Shown here piece by piece: positions 22,031 through 33,452 of a DNA stretch of 64,000 nucleotides. This DNA is from Diphasiastrum complanatum. Lineage: Eukaryota > Streptophyta > Lycopodiopsida > Lycopodiales > Lycopodiaceae. Every line of letters starts with the position of its first letter. Position 1 is the first letter of the stretch. Made by a program: the position numbers and the translations under genes. The notes under the pieces are model-generated. The model ran no database searches. It saw only the letters and a list, made by a program, of their open reading frames with translations, and was not told the DNA's origin. The DNA lies in assembly GCA_029204225.1 (NCBI GenBank), contig MU831904.1:33367-97366 (forward strand). Reading direction: 5' to 3'.

Positions 22031-22153
22031 TAGGAGTGATTCAGCTGGCAGTGTCCAACGATCGCATGAACTCCATCTGAATCGCATTGAATCGCGGTCG
22101 CAACTATTTCACAACTGTTTTGCGATTTCTTCTCACATCAGTGGTATCAGAGC
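22031..22153 (+). mobile_element. Copia B: end of 5' LTR and primer-binding site
   Basis: The segment starting gagtgattcagctggcagtg ends CTCACATCA before TGGTATCAGAGC (22142-22153), the Met-tRNA primer-binding site. It is repeated at 41229-41366, including the primer-binding site and the next ~12 bases. A second imperfect copy of the site, tggtattagagcc, follows at 22167. Confidence 0.75.
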
Positions 22154-22283
22154 ATATCACCATCAGTGGTATTAGAGCCTATCTATCTTGTCATAATTTG
22201 ACATAGCCCCAAAGGCTATCAGATCTAGGAGGCCAAGCATTCTGACAAACACCCATCAATGAGGAAATAGACTCCAGAAGCAA

Positions 22284-24158
22284 TGGCTTCAATCAGCAGC
22301 ATGCAGAGCAAGATCTGAACAATTCTTGATTCTTCAGGATCTAACTTTCTAGCCTAGAAAGTTAAGACATCACTCATACTCAAGGGCGAAGGTTTCTTCC
22401 CCTGGGTGGATGGCACAGAAGAGATGCCTACGACATCAGACAAGGAGCTATGTAAATGAAGAGAGAAAAATGACAAGGCAGTAGCCTTGCTATCATCTTC
22501 CATCGAAGATAGTCTGACACTTGACCTGGCTACAATCTCCAAAGCCAAGGAGATGTGGGATGCATTGCTCACCAGATTTCAGACGAAATCAAGAAGTGAA
22601 ATTATGATGCTGGAAGATCAATTGATGAATCTACAGTGGGATGGGAAGGACCTCACTTCTTTCATGAGAAAGATGAAGGATCTATTTCTATCACTACATA
22701 ACTCTGGAGCAGAGAAAGCAGTGTCAGCTGAGAAGCAGCTCATGTACCTATTGAGAGCCTTATCCAAATCATTCCAGACAACGAGAATCCTGCTCGCGAA
22801 AGATCCTACCATGAATCTCGAATAGGCGATTGTTGAGATTCGAGAGGAAGTCGAGGCCAGAGAACATCTTGATCACAAAGATGGTTTTGACTAGGCCCTC
22901 TATGGCAGCAAAGAAAAATCCAAGAAACAATTTAAGCCTAAGAGGGAGTTGAATTAGAGGCAGGATCATGATCAACAAGCAGAGGGGACCAGCAAGGGCA
23001 ACTGGAAGAGTAAAGGGAGGTCGAAGCAACAAGGTGCAGACAAGAAGACTTGCATGAGATGCAGAAGAGACGGGCATACTTTAGATACATGCTGGTTCAA
23101 TCCCAAGATTGAGTGTATCCATTGCCACAAGAAGGGTCACGTAGCCATGGATTGCTGCCAGAACCCGAGAAACAAATCAGTGTAGAATAGACAGGAGAAC
23201 ATCAACAGTTCATCCTATGTCGAAGAGCCCGAGAGCTCGAAGATGGGCGAAGAAAGAACGAACATAAATTGTTCGATTGCCTATATCTATGAAGACTTGT
23301 GTGCAGCATCAACATCTAACACACATGAGGTGATTCAAGACTCAGGAGCCACCTCACACTTTGTGACATTGAGACGAATCATGTCTGATTTCAGAAGTGC
23401 AGATCCTTCAAGATTCATAGTTCTTGGAGATGGATCTAAACATCAAGTGAACGGTATTGGTTCACTATGGCTCAACACCAACGACAGAGACAGATGACTC
23501 CAAGACATTCTCTTTGTGCCTACTCTACAACAAGACTTGCTTTCTGTAGGAAGAATAGCAGATGTAGGGATGCGTGTGACATTTTTTTATGAAGCATGCA
23601 ACATGATTGATGCTAGTACCAGTACTTTGATCGCTCAAGGCAGAAGGAAAGAAAACCTATATCATCTGAAGGTACGCCTATCAGGTGCATCAGACTCATG
23701 ATGACTCGCCAGACACTCTGTGGCACAAAAGACTATGCCACATGAACTCGATGGCACTTTACCAAGCAAGTCATCATGGAGTGATAACATGGGTCAGCAT
23801 TTCAAATGCAACCAGTTTGACCACCTGTGATGCATGTTTGAAGGGCAAGATGTATTCATCAAAGACTCCTACAGAACGACTAAGATTCCGGAGTTAGTGC
23901 ATTCTAACATCTGCAGACCATTCAATGTGATCTTAGTAGGAGGTTCAAAATATTATATAACCTTCATTAATGACTATAGCAAATTTGCCAGAGTGTACTT
24001 TATTCAGAATAAATATGAAGCACTTGATAAATTCACAAAATATGTGAATTGGACTAAAAGATGTACATGCAACAAGGTTAAGTAGATCAAGACAGATCGA
24101 GGTGGCAAATACATCTCAAATCGCTTCACTGACTTCTGCATTGATTGTGGCATCATTC
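22284..24158 (+). pseudogene. Copia B: Gag, protease and start of integrase
   Basis: Gag starts MASISSMQSKI. Open pieces give KAKEMWDALLTRFQTKSRSE and LEDQLMNLQWDGKDLTSFM (22487-22825), then two zinc knuckles CMRCRRDGHTLDTC and CIHCHKKGHVAMDC. The protease reads VIQDSGATSHFV (DSGA intact). Next come QDLLSVGRIADVGMRV, GAG-pre-integrase LWHKRLCHMNSMALYQA and the integrase start (IKTDRGGKYISNRFTDF). At least six in-frame stops mark an old copy. It is interrupted at 24158, mid-integrase, by element T, and resumes at 33453. Confidence 0.9.
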
Positions 24159-25332
24159 TGTTGACAGATCCCCTGCTCCAGAAGATCTATTTACTATGGT
24201 TCTTTTACTTGTTGCTTACAGCTTCTACGGCTTGGTATTCTGCCTGTTACCAGGCTTCATGGCATTCATTAGAAGTCTTCTTGATCTTACAATGCCAAAC
24301 CAGGCAGAAGGGACAGATTGTCGTTGTAGTATATTTTTTTTCTGTCTGTCAGAGGACAACTTAGGGACAAACTCTCTTGAATGCACTTACATTCATACAT
24401 AGATGCAAGCCATGAATTCTCATTTACAGATCATAGTGCAGCCCAAATGAACGCTCAATAGATTCTATAGGTACCTACTCTAAAAACAAACTGAATCAGA
24501 TCCTAAGCATTACTAAACTGAGCTACACTTGCATAGATTGGCAAAACAAGAAACAAGAACTAATCTACAGAATTTTAGGAGTCCAAAAGTCAAGAAACCA
24601 ACCAGTCTTTTGATTCTTGGACACCCCAAGAGCATCAAGAATTGGAATGTCAGAGAATATGCAAGATTTACACCACAGATCCAGCCTATTTAGTTTACCT
24701 GAATGCTGGTTCCTACATTAATTCACAAACAAGAAAAGAGACTAATCCACTCTACGAAAGCAGCAAATCTAATCCACTCTATAGTCCACAACCACACACA
24801 AAAGGAGGGAAGGGCAAGATCATAAATGCATTACTCAAGAAACAAGCATGATCAAGGAGCTCAATGGATGCACCAAACTCGTGAAGGCTCTTCTCATTTC
24901 AGCATGGAGTTGATACAATTCACAAAAAGCTCCTCTACACAAAGAGGGAGTCTCTTAAATAAGCAAGAAAGCTTCTTAGGTGGCATCCTAGTGGAATTTC
25001 CACATTTCACAAATTACAAGTGGAATAATGCTCTCCACTAGTGGTCACCATCAAAAGGTGGCTCACTCTACTTTCTTTAAGAGAGGTCTATTTGCATTTA
25101 TTACATTTGCCTAGAAATACTAGTTTCTACATGGTCATTCCATCTTCCAGGATTCACCACGAGGCTTACACAGTTCTTGCTTGCCATTCCTAACTAGCAT
25201 TTCTCGGCTCTCATACTCATCTCTCAGTCTTCGTTGGTCTCGTCTTCTCAAAGACCTCCTCGGTCTAAGGTGAGAGGTGCTCTTGAGTTGCTCTGTCCGA
25301 TTACCTTGGGGATTCATCAGAATCAGCCAACA
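24159..25332 (-). mobile_element. Element T: 3' LTR (1174 bp)
   Basis: Plus-strand ends TGTTGACAGATCCC and AATCAGCCAACA. It aligns with the right LTR along its length apart from an ~45-bp gap near 24450. Confidence 0.9.
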
Positions 25333-27539
25333 TCGTCCCACCCCTAATGTGTTGCAGGACCCACTGCAACTCATATTGGATGATGTCGCTCCGCTTTGCA
25401 TTGGCATTTTTTATTGTCACTTGGAAAAGCGTAGATCCTCGTTCGCTTACATAAAACCAAGTGCTTATTGTCGCCAGTCTTTATCACAAAAATGTTTTTC
25501 ACAAATTGTCGCAATTGGATTCGAATGTCTTATTGCTATAGGTGGTTAACATTCTCAACGTGGAGAGCTCTCAGCAACTTCACAACTTGCATGCTCGAGT
25601 GCTTTCAATGTGTCTCTTTGTTTTGTCACTTGTATATGCCATTGATGGTTTCATCTTTGGTTTCTTGGCAGATTCTATCTTCTGGGAGGTATGTATTCTC
25701 CATTCGCTTCTATTCCATGGTTCTTCTCTTAGTTGAAGTTTCAGTCTCAAGGAAAACCTTCGATCTACAGGTTGCACAAACTTTGACCATCAATCTCAAG
25801 GGGATGGATTCATCAAAAATTGGTGGTAGGAACAGTTTTGGATGTATGATTTGGTAACAATAAGGAAACATGATGAAGGCTTGGTGGTAGGGTGCAGGAA
25901 CTGATAGTTCTACAGTTGCAGCCTTGGACCCTTGCAATGTCGAGCTTTGACCACCACTTGCTAGGTGAGGAGCTTGCTTTATTTGCAAGTTCACAATTGT
26001 CTTCATCTTTCTTTTTCTACAGCTCTTCCTTTTGATCCATTACTTTTGGATCTCTTTGGACTTCATAGGAGGGGATTCAATTATCATTGCTCCAAAGAGT
26101 TTCTTTTGATCAAAATTGATCTGACTCATATGTTGCTTAAGTTTGCATCCTTTCCTCCTCAGCTTCCTAGATCTTTCTCTTTATTTCTTCTAGTTGCTTT
26201 GCCTTCTTCTGTAGATCTTTGTTTGGCTGATCAACCATTGTAGGTGGCAATTGGTCTCCGCAAGACATTTGCAATGATCTTTCAACTGCTTTGGTAGGAC
26301 TATAAAAGCCTAGGGATTTCTCAGAAGAATAGTGAATTTATGATAAACAAACAGTTGGAAGGAAGGGTGGTAGTGACAACGGTAGATGGTGTGGGCGATA
26401 GGCATGAAAATGGATGCAGATGTATGACAAGAGGTTGATTGAAGAAGGAGACTGATTTCCCAATGCTTGTATTTCTCTTTTTGAAGGATCTTCATCATGA
26501 CTGGGGTACTTCTTCTGATTGACCCATCTGTCTTCTCTAGCCTTGTCTTTTTCATATTAGACTTGTGACCTTGGCTGTCGATCTTGCTGATGTTGTTGCT
26601 GACAGCGTAACTGCTCCAGTGGATCCAAGCAGATCCACTCTCTCCCCCCCCCCAAGAGTCTGTTGCTGGGGATGTTGTTGCTTGTAACTGTTCATGTTCA
26701 GGATTGGATCGGCATGTGGAACACATTTTTGAAACATGTTGAACATGTGACTGGTTTAAAGATTGAACAAATTTTATCTAAATTTGTTTCAATCTTGTTG
26801 TAGTTGACTCAAAGATTAATATGGCAATGAGATGCAAGAATCAGCTCTAATTTGACATGTACTTCTCATATTTCTCAAAAATCCTAAACTGCTATACAAG
26901 GGAATGTGAAGATGGATAGATGAATGAAAATGTGTTCTAGAGATGCTCTACAGAAGACTCTCGAAATGTTATAGAGAGTGAGAACTGTATAGCACTTGTG
27001 GAATAAAACTTGCATTTATCAACATTGATAATGTACCTTGATAGTTACAATATCTCAGTTGTTTTGTAGAGTAATGTGATTTACTCTAACATGCCCTTGT
27101 CAAAACAAGGTAGAGTGGGTGACACTAAAATCTACCATCATTGATAGCAAATGAAGTAGAATATAGCTTGAGATGCAGGTATGGTTGAGGTACTATATCC
27201 TGAGGACCTCTCTGAGTAAGAGATTCAGAACCAAATCTCTATCTAGATTTCCAAATCCTAGATTGATTGTGTATTGGCATATTGGAAATCTTATCAGCAT
27301 GGTGAAATACAAATAGATTTGAGATTGTAGAAGGGGAGAAAAACTGTCAATTCCCTATGGAGGTTGCTCTTGGTTGGACATTGTAGCAGATGACTGAATA
27401 TCGGAGTCACTTTCTTTTGACAAGTTTCATTTCGTATTGTCTTTTTTCATTATGGAGCTGGTGTATTGTGTGGTATTGTAGAAGTTTGCTAGAAACTTCT
27501 CGAGTGAGTAGTAGGCTGAGCGATTGGGTGCTATGGTGC
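25333..27539 (-). other. Element T: polypurine tract and 3' non-coding region
   Basis: The minus-strand tract AGGGGTGGGACGA directly precedes the 3' LTR (25333-25347). The remaining ~2.2 kb has no convincing coding; the frames at 25710-26006 and 26310-26726 lack domains. A run of ten C at 26644-26653 is notable. This is where pol would lie in an autonomous element. Confidence 0.65.
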
Positions 27540-28909
27540 TCATGTGGTTGTCGTGAGGATCCGGGATTCATAACTGATGTGATGGGCAGATAGGATCATA
27601 GTTGGTTGTTTCGGACAGTCTTTGAAACTGTGTTTTCTGATAAAGTCAGGATACTCAGCATGGTACTTGATCTTGACTAGACAATCAACCATGAAGTGAT
27701 CAGTTTCACCATAGATGAAACATCTGGTGTACAATGGCCCTTGTATAACAGCATAGCCATCTTGTATGGCTAGTGGTTCTGGACTTTCTGGTGGGTATTC
27801 ATGATAAGTCAAGGAATGTCTAGAAAGTGATGGTTGTGCTTCATATTGTTGGACTGTATGTGCTTGGATAGGTCGATATGAAGGACAAGCATCAACATGA
27901 TGCGTAGCCCTACAGTGTGGGCACCATATTGTTTTTCGTCTATAAGGTACCTGTGCAGGGTTTGGCTGACCAGGCATACTGCTTTGGATAGACTTCAAGG
28001 TAGTTTGAAACTCATTGGTGAGTTTCTCCATCTGTACCTGATGTTACTTATTAAGCAACTCCAACTGGGATTTCCAAAGCTGATCTCAGGTGTCCTCGAT
28101 CAGCTTCAACTCATGGATAGGAGCACGTGGTGCTCGTCTTTCCCTGGATTCGTCAACATCTGACCCCTCGTCTTTTTCATTGATGGCATCAGACATAGCT
28201 AATTTGAGGCTTATATATTCATCATTTGATTTAAGCTCGCATCTAATCCATCTTGGAAGGCCGAGTAAAAACCAGATGATGAGCATCTGTTTGGAGGGCT
28301 GTTCTTGTACTTGACTTTTGAGGCGTTTGAAACGCTCGATGTAGTCTCGTACGGGCTCATCCTTTGCCATCTTGATGTTACTCAATTTGACAAAAGGGCT
28401 TTCGATCAAGCGAAAGGGCTTAAAAAGCTTGACAAATGACTCTTTTAGAATCAACCAATCTGTTTTATCTTCACGATCAAGGTTGAAAAATCAATGACGT
28501 GCTTTAGCGATCATGGTCATTGAAAACAGTTGGACCATACCATCGGGAGATGTTTCGCCATACACATCACATGCATTCTCAAAGATTTGCAAAAATCTTT
28601 GAGGGTCCGAATTATTGTCAAACTTGGGTAGATCTAATTTGGGTGTACGTCTTTCAAGATGAGCGCCATGGGTAGCAGAAAGTCCATTAGTGTTGCATCT
28701 GACCCGTGAGGGCTCAGCACCAGAAAAATGGGGTCGTGTGTGTGAGGACTCAGTCGATCAGGTTCTTGTCCATTGAACGGGTTTGTGGATGGCCCTTGGA
28801 GTTCAACCCACATGCGGTAGAACCTATGACATCTGATTTGTTTAGCGACATGGGACCTGATCTCGTATGGATAATCATCTGGGACTTCAAGATCTTTTTG
28901 GTGGTCCAT
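27540..28909 (-). pseudogene. Element T: Gag with Retrotrans_gag core and zinc knuckles
   Basis: Proposed start 28907-28909 (MDHQKDLEVPDDYPYE). After a frameshift near 28690 the frame reads LDLPKFDNNSDPQRFLQIFE and AMTMIAKARH-type Gag core; a TGA near 28495 replaces the expected Trp. 28454-28086 gives FVKLFKPFRLIESPF, MAKDEPVRDYIERFKRLKSQ and IIWFLLGLPRWIRCEL, classic Retrotrans_gag. A short break follows, then 28031-27540 carries CPHCRATHHVDAC (CX2CX3HX4C) and CFIYGETDHFMVDC (second Cys lost), ending FKDCPKQPTMIL. The core is of Gypsy-type Gag rather than copia Gag. One stop and one or two frameshifts suggest recent loss of function. No pol follows. Confidence 0.85.
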
Positions 28910-30690
28910 TGGGTACTGGTGTGTCTCTATTTTTTTTTTAACGGTCCCTACGATTTACGGTGGATGCGATGTGCGGTTTGCGGTGGGGTGCGGGTGATTG
29001 CATTCAGTGGCGTTATGGGGTCTGTTGTGGTCAGTTAAGATCTGGTGCGGTGTAGATGGGAAAATGTGGTCTTGACATGTGAATTCGATGTCGACGGGTG
29101 AACGCGGTTTGGACGGGGAAATGTGGTTTGATGGTGGTGTGTGTGCGGTGAATGCGATCTGGTGATGTTTGTTGCAGCTGTAGATTGTGGAATGTGTTTT
29201 TCACGGTTCGATGGTAGAGGCAATCGGTGTGCGTTTGGAATGCGATTCAAGGATGAATGTGGCTAGGTTGCGATTGTCTGTAGTGCAACAGCGGATGTGG
29301 TTGTGGGCAGGGTAACGCGTTGGTAGTAGTTCAAGGGTGGACGTAGTTAGGAGGTGGTTGGCTTAGTCCAGTAAGATAAGGGGTGTGTGGGGGCTGTCGC
29401 TACAATGCAAGGGCGGGGCAATTGGTGGGTAGTTGCTTGTGCTACTGCTCAAGATGGTTAGAAATGGTGAAAGTAGTGGAACGTGAGAAAGCTTTGGTCA
29501 GAACAAAGGCTACGTGAGGTAGAGCGTTGTGGTAGTCTCATTGGCAGGTAGAGCATTCGCAAGCAAGTCATATGTTGGGCAAAGTGTTTGCGTGCAGGTT
29601 AGGACTTAGTTGCGATCGGAGTCGTGTGCTACAAGGAATGCAGTTTCTACGGTGTCTACGGTGACCTGCAGTGTCTACGGTTACATGTGGTTATAATGGG
29701 TGATGGCGGTGTCAGCGGTCGATTACGGTTGTAGCGGGTGATTGCAGTTGCAGCGAACAATTGCGGTTGCAACAGTTAGTGATGGTGATTGCGACGGCTC
29801 AAGGTGATTACGATGGTGTAAGGTCTGGGGTGCGGTTGAGGATTGTCAGTTGTGATTGTGTGCTGTGATGGTGGTTACGACAGAGCAACGATGGATGGGG
29901 TTGGAATATGGGTGAAGGAATGATGGGATTGGATTACGGGGTGATGGAATGATGGAATTGGATTGCGGTCTTGACGGTGTAAGTGTGGAGATAGTGTGCT
30001 GGTGTATACGGTGGGAGTGCGATCTGTTGCGGTTTGCTTGCGGTGGTTGGTGGTCTGCATGATTGCGGTCAGTTGCGGCTGAAGGCGAAGTGGAATTCAA
30101 TGTGGTAAGGTCAGTGCATTAGTGGATGCGATGAGTTGTGGTTGGTGCTGTCAGTGCCTGTTGAATGCGGAAGGGGTTGGAAAAGTGGATGCGGTCCAAT
30201 CTGAACACTACAATGTAAGTGTGTTGGAGCGATTAATTGCTGTTACTACGATTCAAGGGAGGGCACTAGGAATCAACGTGGTGGGGACAATTGTAATGTG
30301 GTCGCAATGGTCTTAGTGTGGGTTAGAGTGGGTGATCACGCTGAATGCGGCTGGTTATGTCTGTGAATGAATGTGTGTTGGTTGCGGTTGCAAGCGGAGG
30401 TAGTGAGGTGAGTTATGTGCAGTGGGTGTATGGTGGATGTGGTGATGTCGATAGACGGGGAGTGGTTGTGGCGATTGCTACGGATCAAGGCAGTTGTTAC
30501 AGCTAGATGCGGTCAGTACGGCCCAATGCAGATGCTGGCTCATGGAGTTGTTCTCATGTAGTTGTTACATCATTGCAGATAGATAGATAGATTGTCAGAT
30601 AAATCGTCGATGCAAGCTGTGTATTTGAGGTATGTTGTGCTCGTCAGTCCTGATCGTCGTTGGAAAGGTTTGTGGTCTAGCGTCGATATG
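28910..30690 (-). repeat. Element T leader: G-rich degenerate short repeats
   Basis: The plus strand is strongly G/T-biased, with words such as gcggttg, gattgcggt and gtggttg recurring irregularly, quite unlike the surrounding AT-rich DNA. On the element's sense strand this is C/A-rich. It looks like a decayed simple or minisatellite array. Open frames here (for example 29846-30100) are consequences of composition, not genes. Confidence 0.65.
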
Positions 30691-32130
30691 GGCCGGTTGA
30701 AGTAGGCCGTCAGTTGAGATTTCACTGAGGCCATCATTTGAAATCTGATAGAATGGCCGTCGGTTGAGATTTGACTGAGGGCCGGCGGTTGAGATTTAAT
30801 AGTGGCCGTCGGTTGAGATTTGACTGAGGGCTGTCGGTTGAGATTTGACAGTGGCCGTCAATTGAGATTTGACTGAGGGCCATCAGTTCAGATTTGACTG
30901 AGGGCTGTCGGTTGAGATTTAACAGTGGCCGTCAATTGAGATTTGACTGAGGGCTGTCAGTTGAGATTTGACTGAGGGCCGTCGGTTAAGATTTAACAGT
31001 GGCCGTCGGTTGAGATTTGACTGAGGGCCATTGGTTGAGATGTGACTGAGGGCTGTCGGTTGAGATTTGACTGAGGGCCGTCGGTTGAGATTTAACAGTG
31101 GTCATCGATTGAGATTTGACTGAGGGCCGTCAGTTGAGATTTGACTAAGGGCCGTCGATGGAGATTTAACAGTGGTCGTCAGTTGAAATTTAACAGTGGC
31201 CGTCAGTTGATATTTGACTGAGGGCCGTCAGTTGAGATTTGATTGAGAGCCGTCGGTTGAGATTTAACAGTGGTCGTTGGTTGAGATTGAATAGCAGGCC
31301 GTCGGGTGAGATTGAATAGCAGGCCATCGGTTGAGATCAAATAGCAGGCCGTCGGTTGAGATCTAATAGTAGGCCGTCGGTTGAGATCGAATAGCAGGCC
31401 GTCGGTTGAGATCTAAAAGATGGCTCTGGCTCCGGTGGAGATGGAAGTGGGAGAGGACGGAAGGTGTGTGAAGGGCTGTCGTGGAGGTATACGTAATGAC
31501 GGCCGTGTGATGAGGTGAAGGTGGCCGGTGGTAGTCGTAGTGCAGATGAATGCGGTCTGGACGATAGAATGTGGGTGTTTTGGTATTAATGCGGTAGCGA
31601 TGGGTAGATGGAGATGGTTGCGGAGGTGGGCCGTTTGTTCGTTTGCAGTTGAATTGGATGGTTGTGATGTGGTGCTGTGGGAGGGTAGTTGTTGCGATGG
31701 TATGCGATTGGTGGAAGGGGGTGTTGTCAGGTGCGGTTGTGAGGAACTCCTTCTGTCCAGAACAGATAGAATCTCATCGGTTGAGATTGGAAGCGGATCC
31801 CGTCGGTTGAGATCTGAGCGACTTCCGTCGGTTGACATCTGACAGATGGACGTCAGTTGAGATTTGATTGATAACATCGGTTGAGATCTAACGCAGGGCC
31901 GTCGGTCGAGATTGGAATGAGGCCGTCAGTTGAGATCTATTGGAATACCGTCGATTGAGATCTGAGTGGAAACCGTCGGTCGAGATTTTAATAGATTACC
32001 ATCAGTCGAGATGTAATGGATGACCGTCAATTGAGATCTGAGAGAGTGTGTGTCGGTTGAGATTCAATAGAATGTGTCGATTGAGATTGGACACGAGCTC
32101 TCCGGTGGAGATTTCAACATAGGGAGGCTC
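30691..32130 (-). repeat. Element T leader: 24-28-bp minisatellite with higher-order pattern
   Basis: About 29 units between ~30700 and 31430 share the core GGCCGTCGGTTGAGATTT. Units end either in GACTGAGG (26 bp) or AACAGT (24 bp), often in the order long-long-short, giving a ~75-bp higher-order period. The last six of these units end in aatagca. From 31760 to 32130 some 14 looser units (27-28 bp) carry the same core. A 330-bp stretch without units separates the blocks. The array lies next to the primer-binding site, in the RNA leader. Confidence 0.9.
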
Positions 32131-32212
32131 CGGTTGAGATGTGATCGTGAGGAGACGGGCGGAGCGTGGACAAGGTTGCGGGTTTCTGATGTAGAAGGTG
32201 TTGGAGTTCAAT

Positions 32213-32228
32213 GGGCAATGGTGCCAAA
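32213..32228 (-). promoter_or_regulatory. Element T: primer-binding site
   Basis: Minus strand TTTGGCACCATTGCCC abuts the 5' LTR. It resembles the TTTGGCGCCGTTGCC-type site of many plant Gypsy elements and differs from the Met-tRNA site used by the copia elements here, supporting a Gypsy-like origin. Confidence 0.75.
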
Positions 32229-33447
32229 TGTTGACAGATCCCCTGTTCCAGAGGATTTGTTTACTACGGTTCTTTTACTTCTTGCTTATAGCTTCTACGG
32301 CTTGGTATTCTACCAGTTAACAGGCTTCATGGCATTCATTAGAAGTCTTCTTGATCTTACAATGTCAAACCAGGCAGAAGGAACAGATTGTCGTTGTAGT
32401 ATATTTTTTTCCTGCCTGTCAAAGGACAACTCAGGGACGAACTCTCTTGAATGCAGTTACATTCATACATAGATGCAAGCCATAAATACTCATTCACAGA
32501 TCAGAGTGCAGTCCAAATGAATGATTCTACAGCTACTAAGTTCGACATTGTTTTATTTCCTTCTTTTCCGAGAAGAACACAGGGATTTGAACCTCACCAA
32601 CCTACTCTAAAAACAAACTGAATAAGATCCTAAGCATTACTAAACTAAGCTACACTTGCATAAATTGACAAAACAAGAAACAAGAACTAATCTACAACAT
32701 TTTAGGAGTCCAAGAATCAAGAAACCAACCAGCCTTTTGATTCTTGGACACCCCAAGAACATCAAGAACTGGAATGTCAGAGAAATATGCAAGATTTACA
32801 CCACAAATCTAGTCTATTTAGTTTACTAGAATGTTGGTTCCTACATTAATTCACAAACAAGGAAATAAACTAATCCACTCTACGAAAGCAGCAAATCTAA
32901 TTCACTCTACAGTCCACAACCACACACAAAAGGAGGGAAGGGCAAGATCATAAATGCATCACTCAAGAAACAAGCATGATCAAGGAACTCAATGGATGTA
33001 CCAAACTCGTGAAGGCTCGTCTCATTTCAGCATGGAGTTGATACAATTCACAAAAAGCTCCTCTACACAAAGAGGGAGTCTCTTAAATAAGCAAGAAAGC
33101 TTCTTAGGTGGCATCCTATTGGAATTTCCACATTTCCCAAATTACCAGTGGAATAATGCTCTCCACTTGTGGTCACCATCAAAAGGTGGCTCACTCTACT
33201 TTCTTTAAGAGGGGTCTACTTGCATTTATTACATTTGCCTAGAAATACTAGCTCCTACATGGTCATTTCATCTTCCAAGATTCACCACGAGGCTTACACA
33301 GTTCTTGCTTGCCATTTCTAACTAGCATTTCTCGGCTCTCAGTCTTCGGTGGTCTCGTCTTCTTAGAGACCTCCTCAGTCTAAGGTGAGAGGTGCTCTTG
33401 AGTTGCTCTGTTCGAGTATCTTGGGGATGCATCAGAATCAGCCAACA
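32229..33447 (-). mobile_element. Element T: 5' LTR (1219 bp)
   Basis: Same ends as the left LTR (TGTTGACAG...CAGCCAACA). Followed by the exact duplication CATTC. Some 45 bp longer than its partner because of the gap near 32530-32600. Confidence 0.9.
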
Positions 33448-33452
33448 CATTC

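Larger units (their letters stand above)
24159..33447 (-). mobile_element. Element T: complete gag-only LTR retrotransposon (9.3 kb)
   Basis: Long LTRs (24159-25332 and 32229-33447) share TGTTG...CAACA ends. The 5-bp duplication CATTC (24154-24158 and 33448-33452) is exact, and the interrupted host, copia B integrase, continues on both sides. Orientation is minus: the primer-binding site lies inside the right LTR, the polypurine tract inside the left LTR, and gag reads leftward. Between them are a ~3.3-kb leader with a minisatellite, a gag (27540-28909) and a ~2.2-kb 3' non-coding part. No protease, integrase or RT is visible, so T would depend on enzymes in trans, like the terminal-repeat-with-Gag (TR-GAG) elements described in plants. 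LTR divergence and one indel show it is not very recent. Confidence 0.9.

Noticed and set aside
22142-22153. tRNA-like TGGTATCAGAGC sites (also at 20401, 41347 and, on the minus strand, 13950 and 16848)
   Set aside because: Isolated 12-13-bp complements to a tRNA 3' end directly after LTRs: primer-binding sites, not tRNA genes.
24159-25400. ORFs inside both T LTRs (for example 24145-24402 and 32074-32472)
   Set aside because: They lie within LTRs and run across the LTR boundary into different flanks; shadows.
29846-30316. Several His/Ser/Thr-rich ORFs in the T leader
   Set aside because: They follow from the G-rich degenerate repeats and are not shared with any known family.
30691-31430. 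Possible CRISPR array (regular short repeats)
   Set aside because: Units are contiguous with no unique spacers and drift in sequence; a eukaryotic minisatellite fits.
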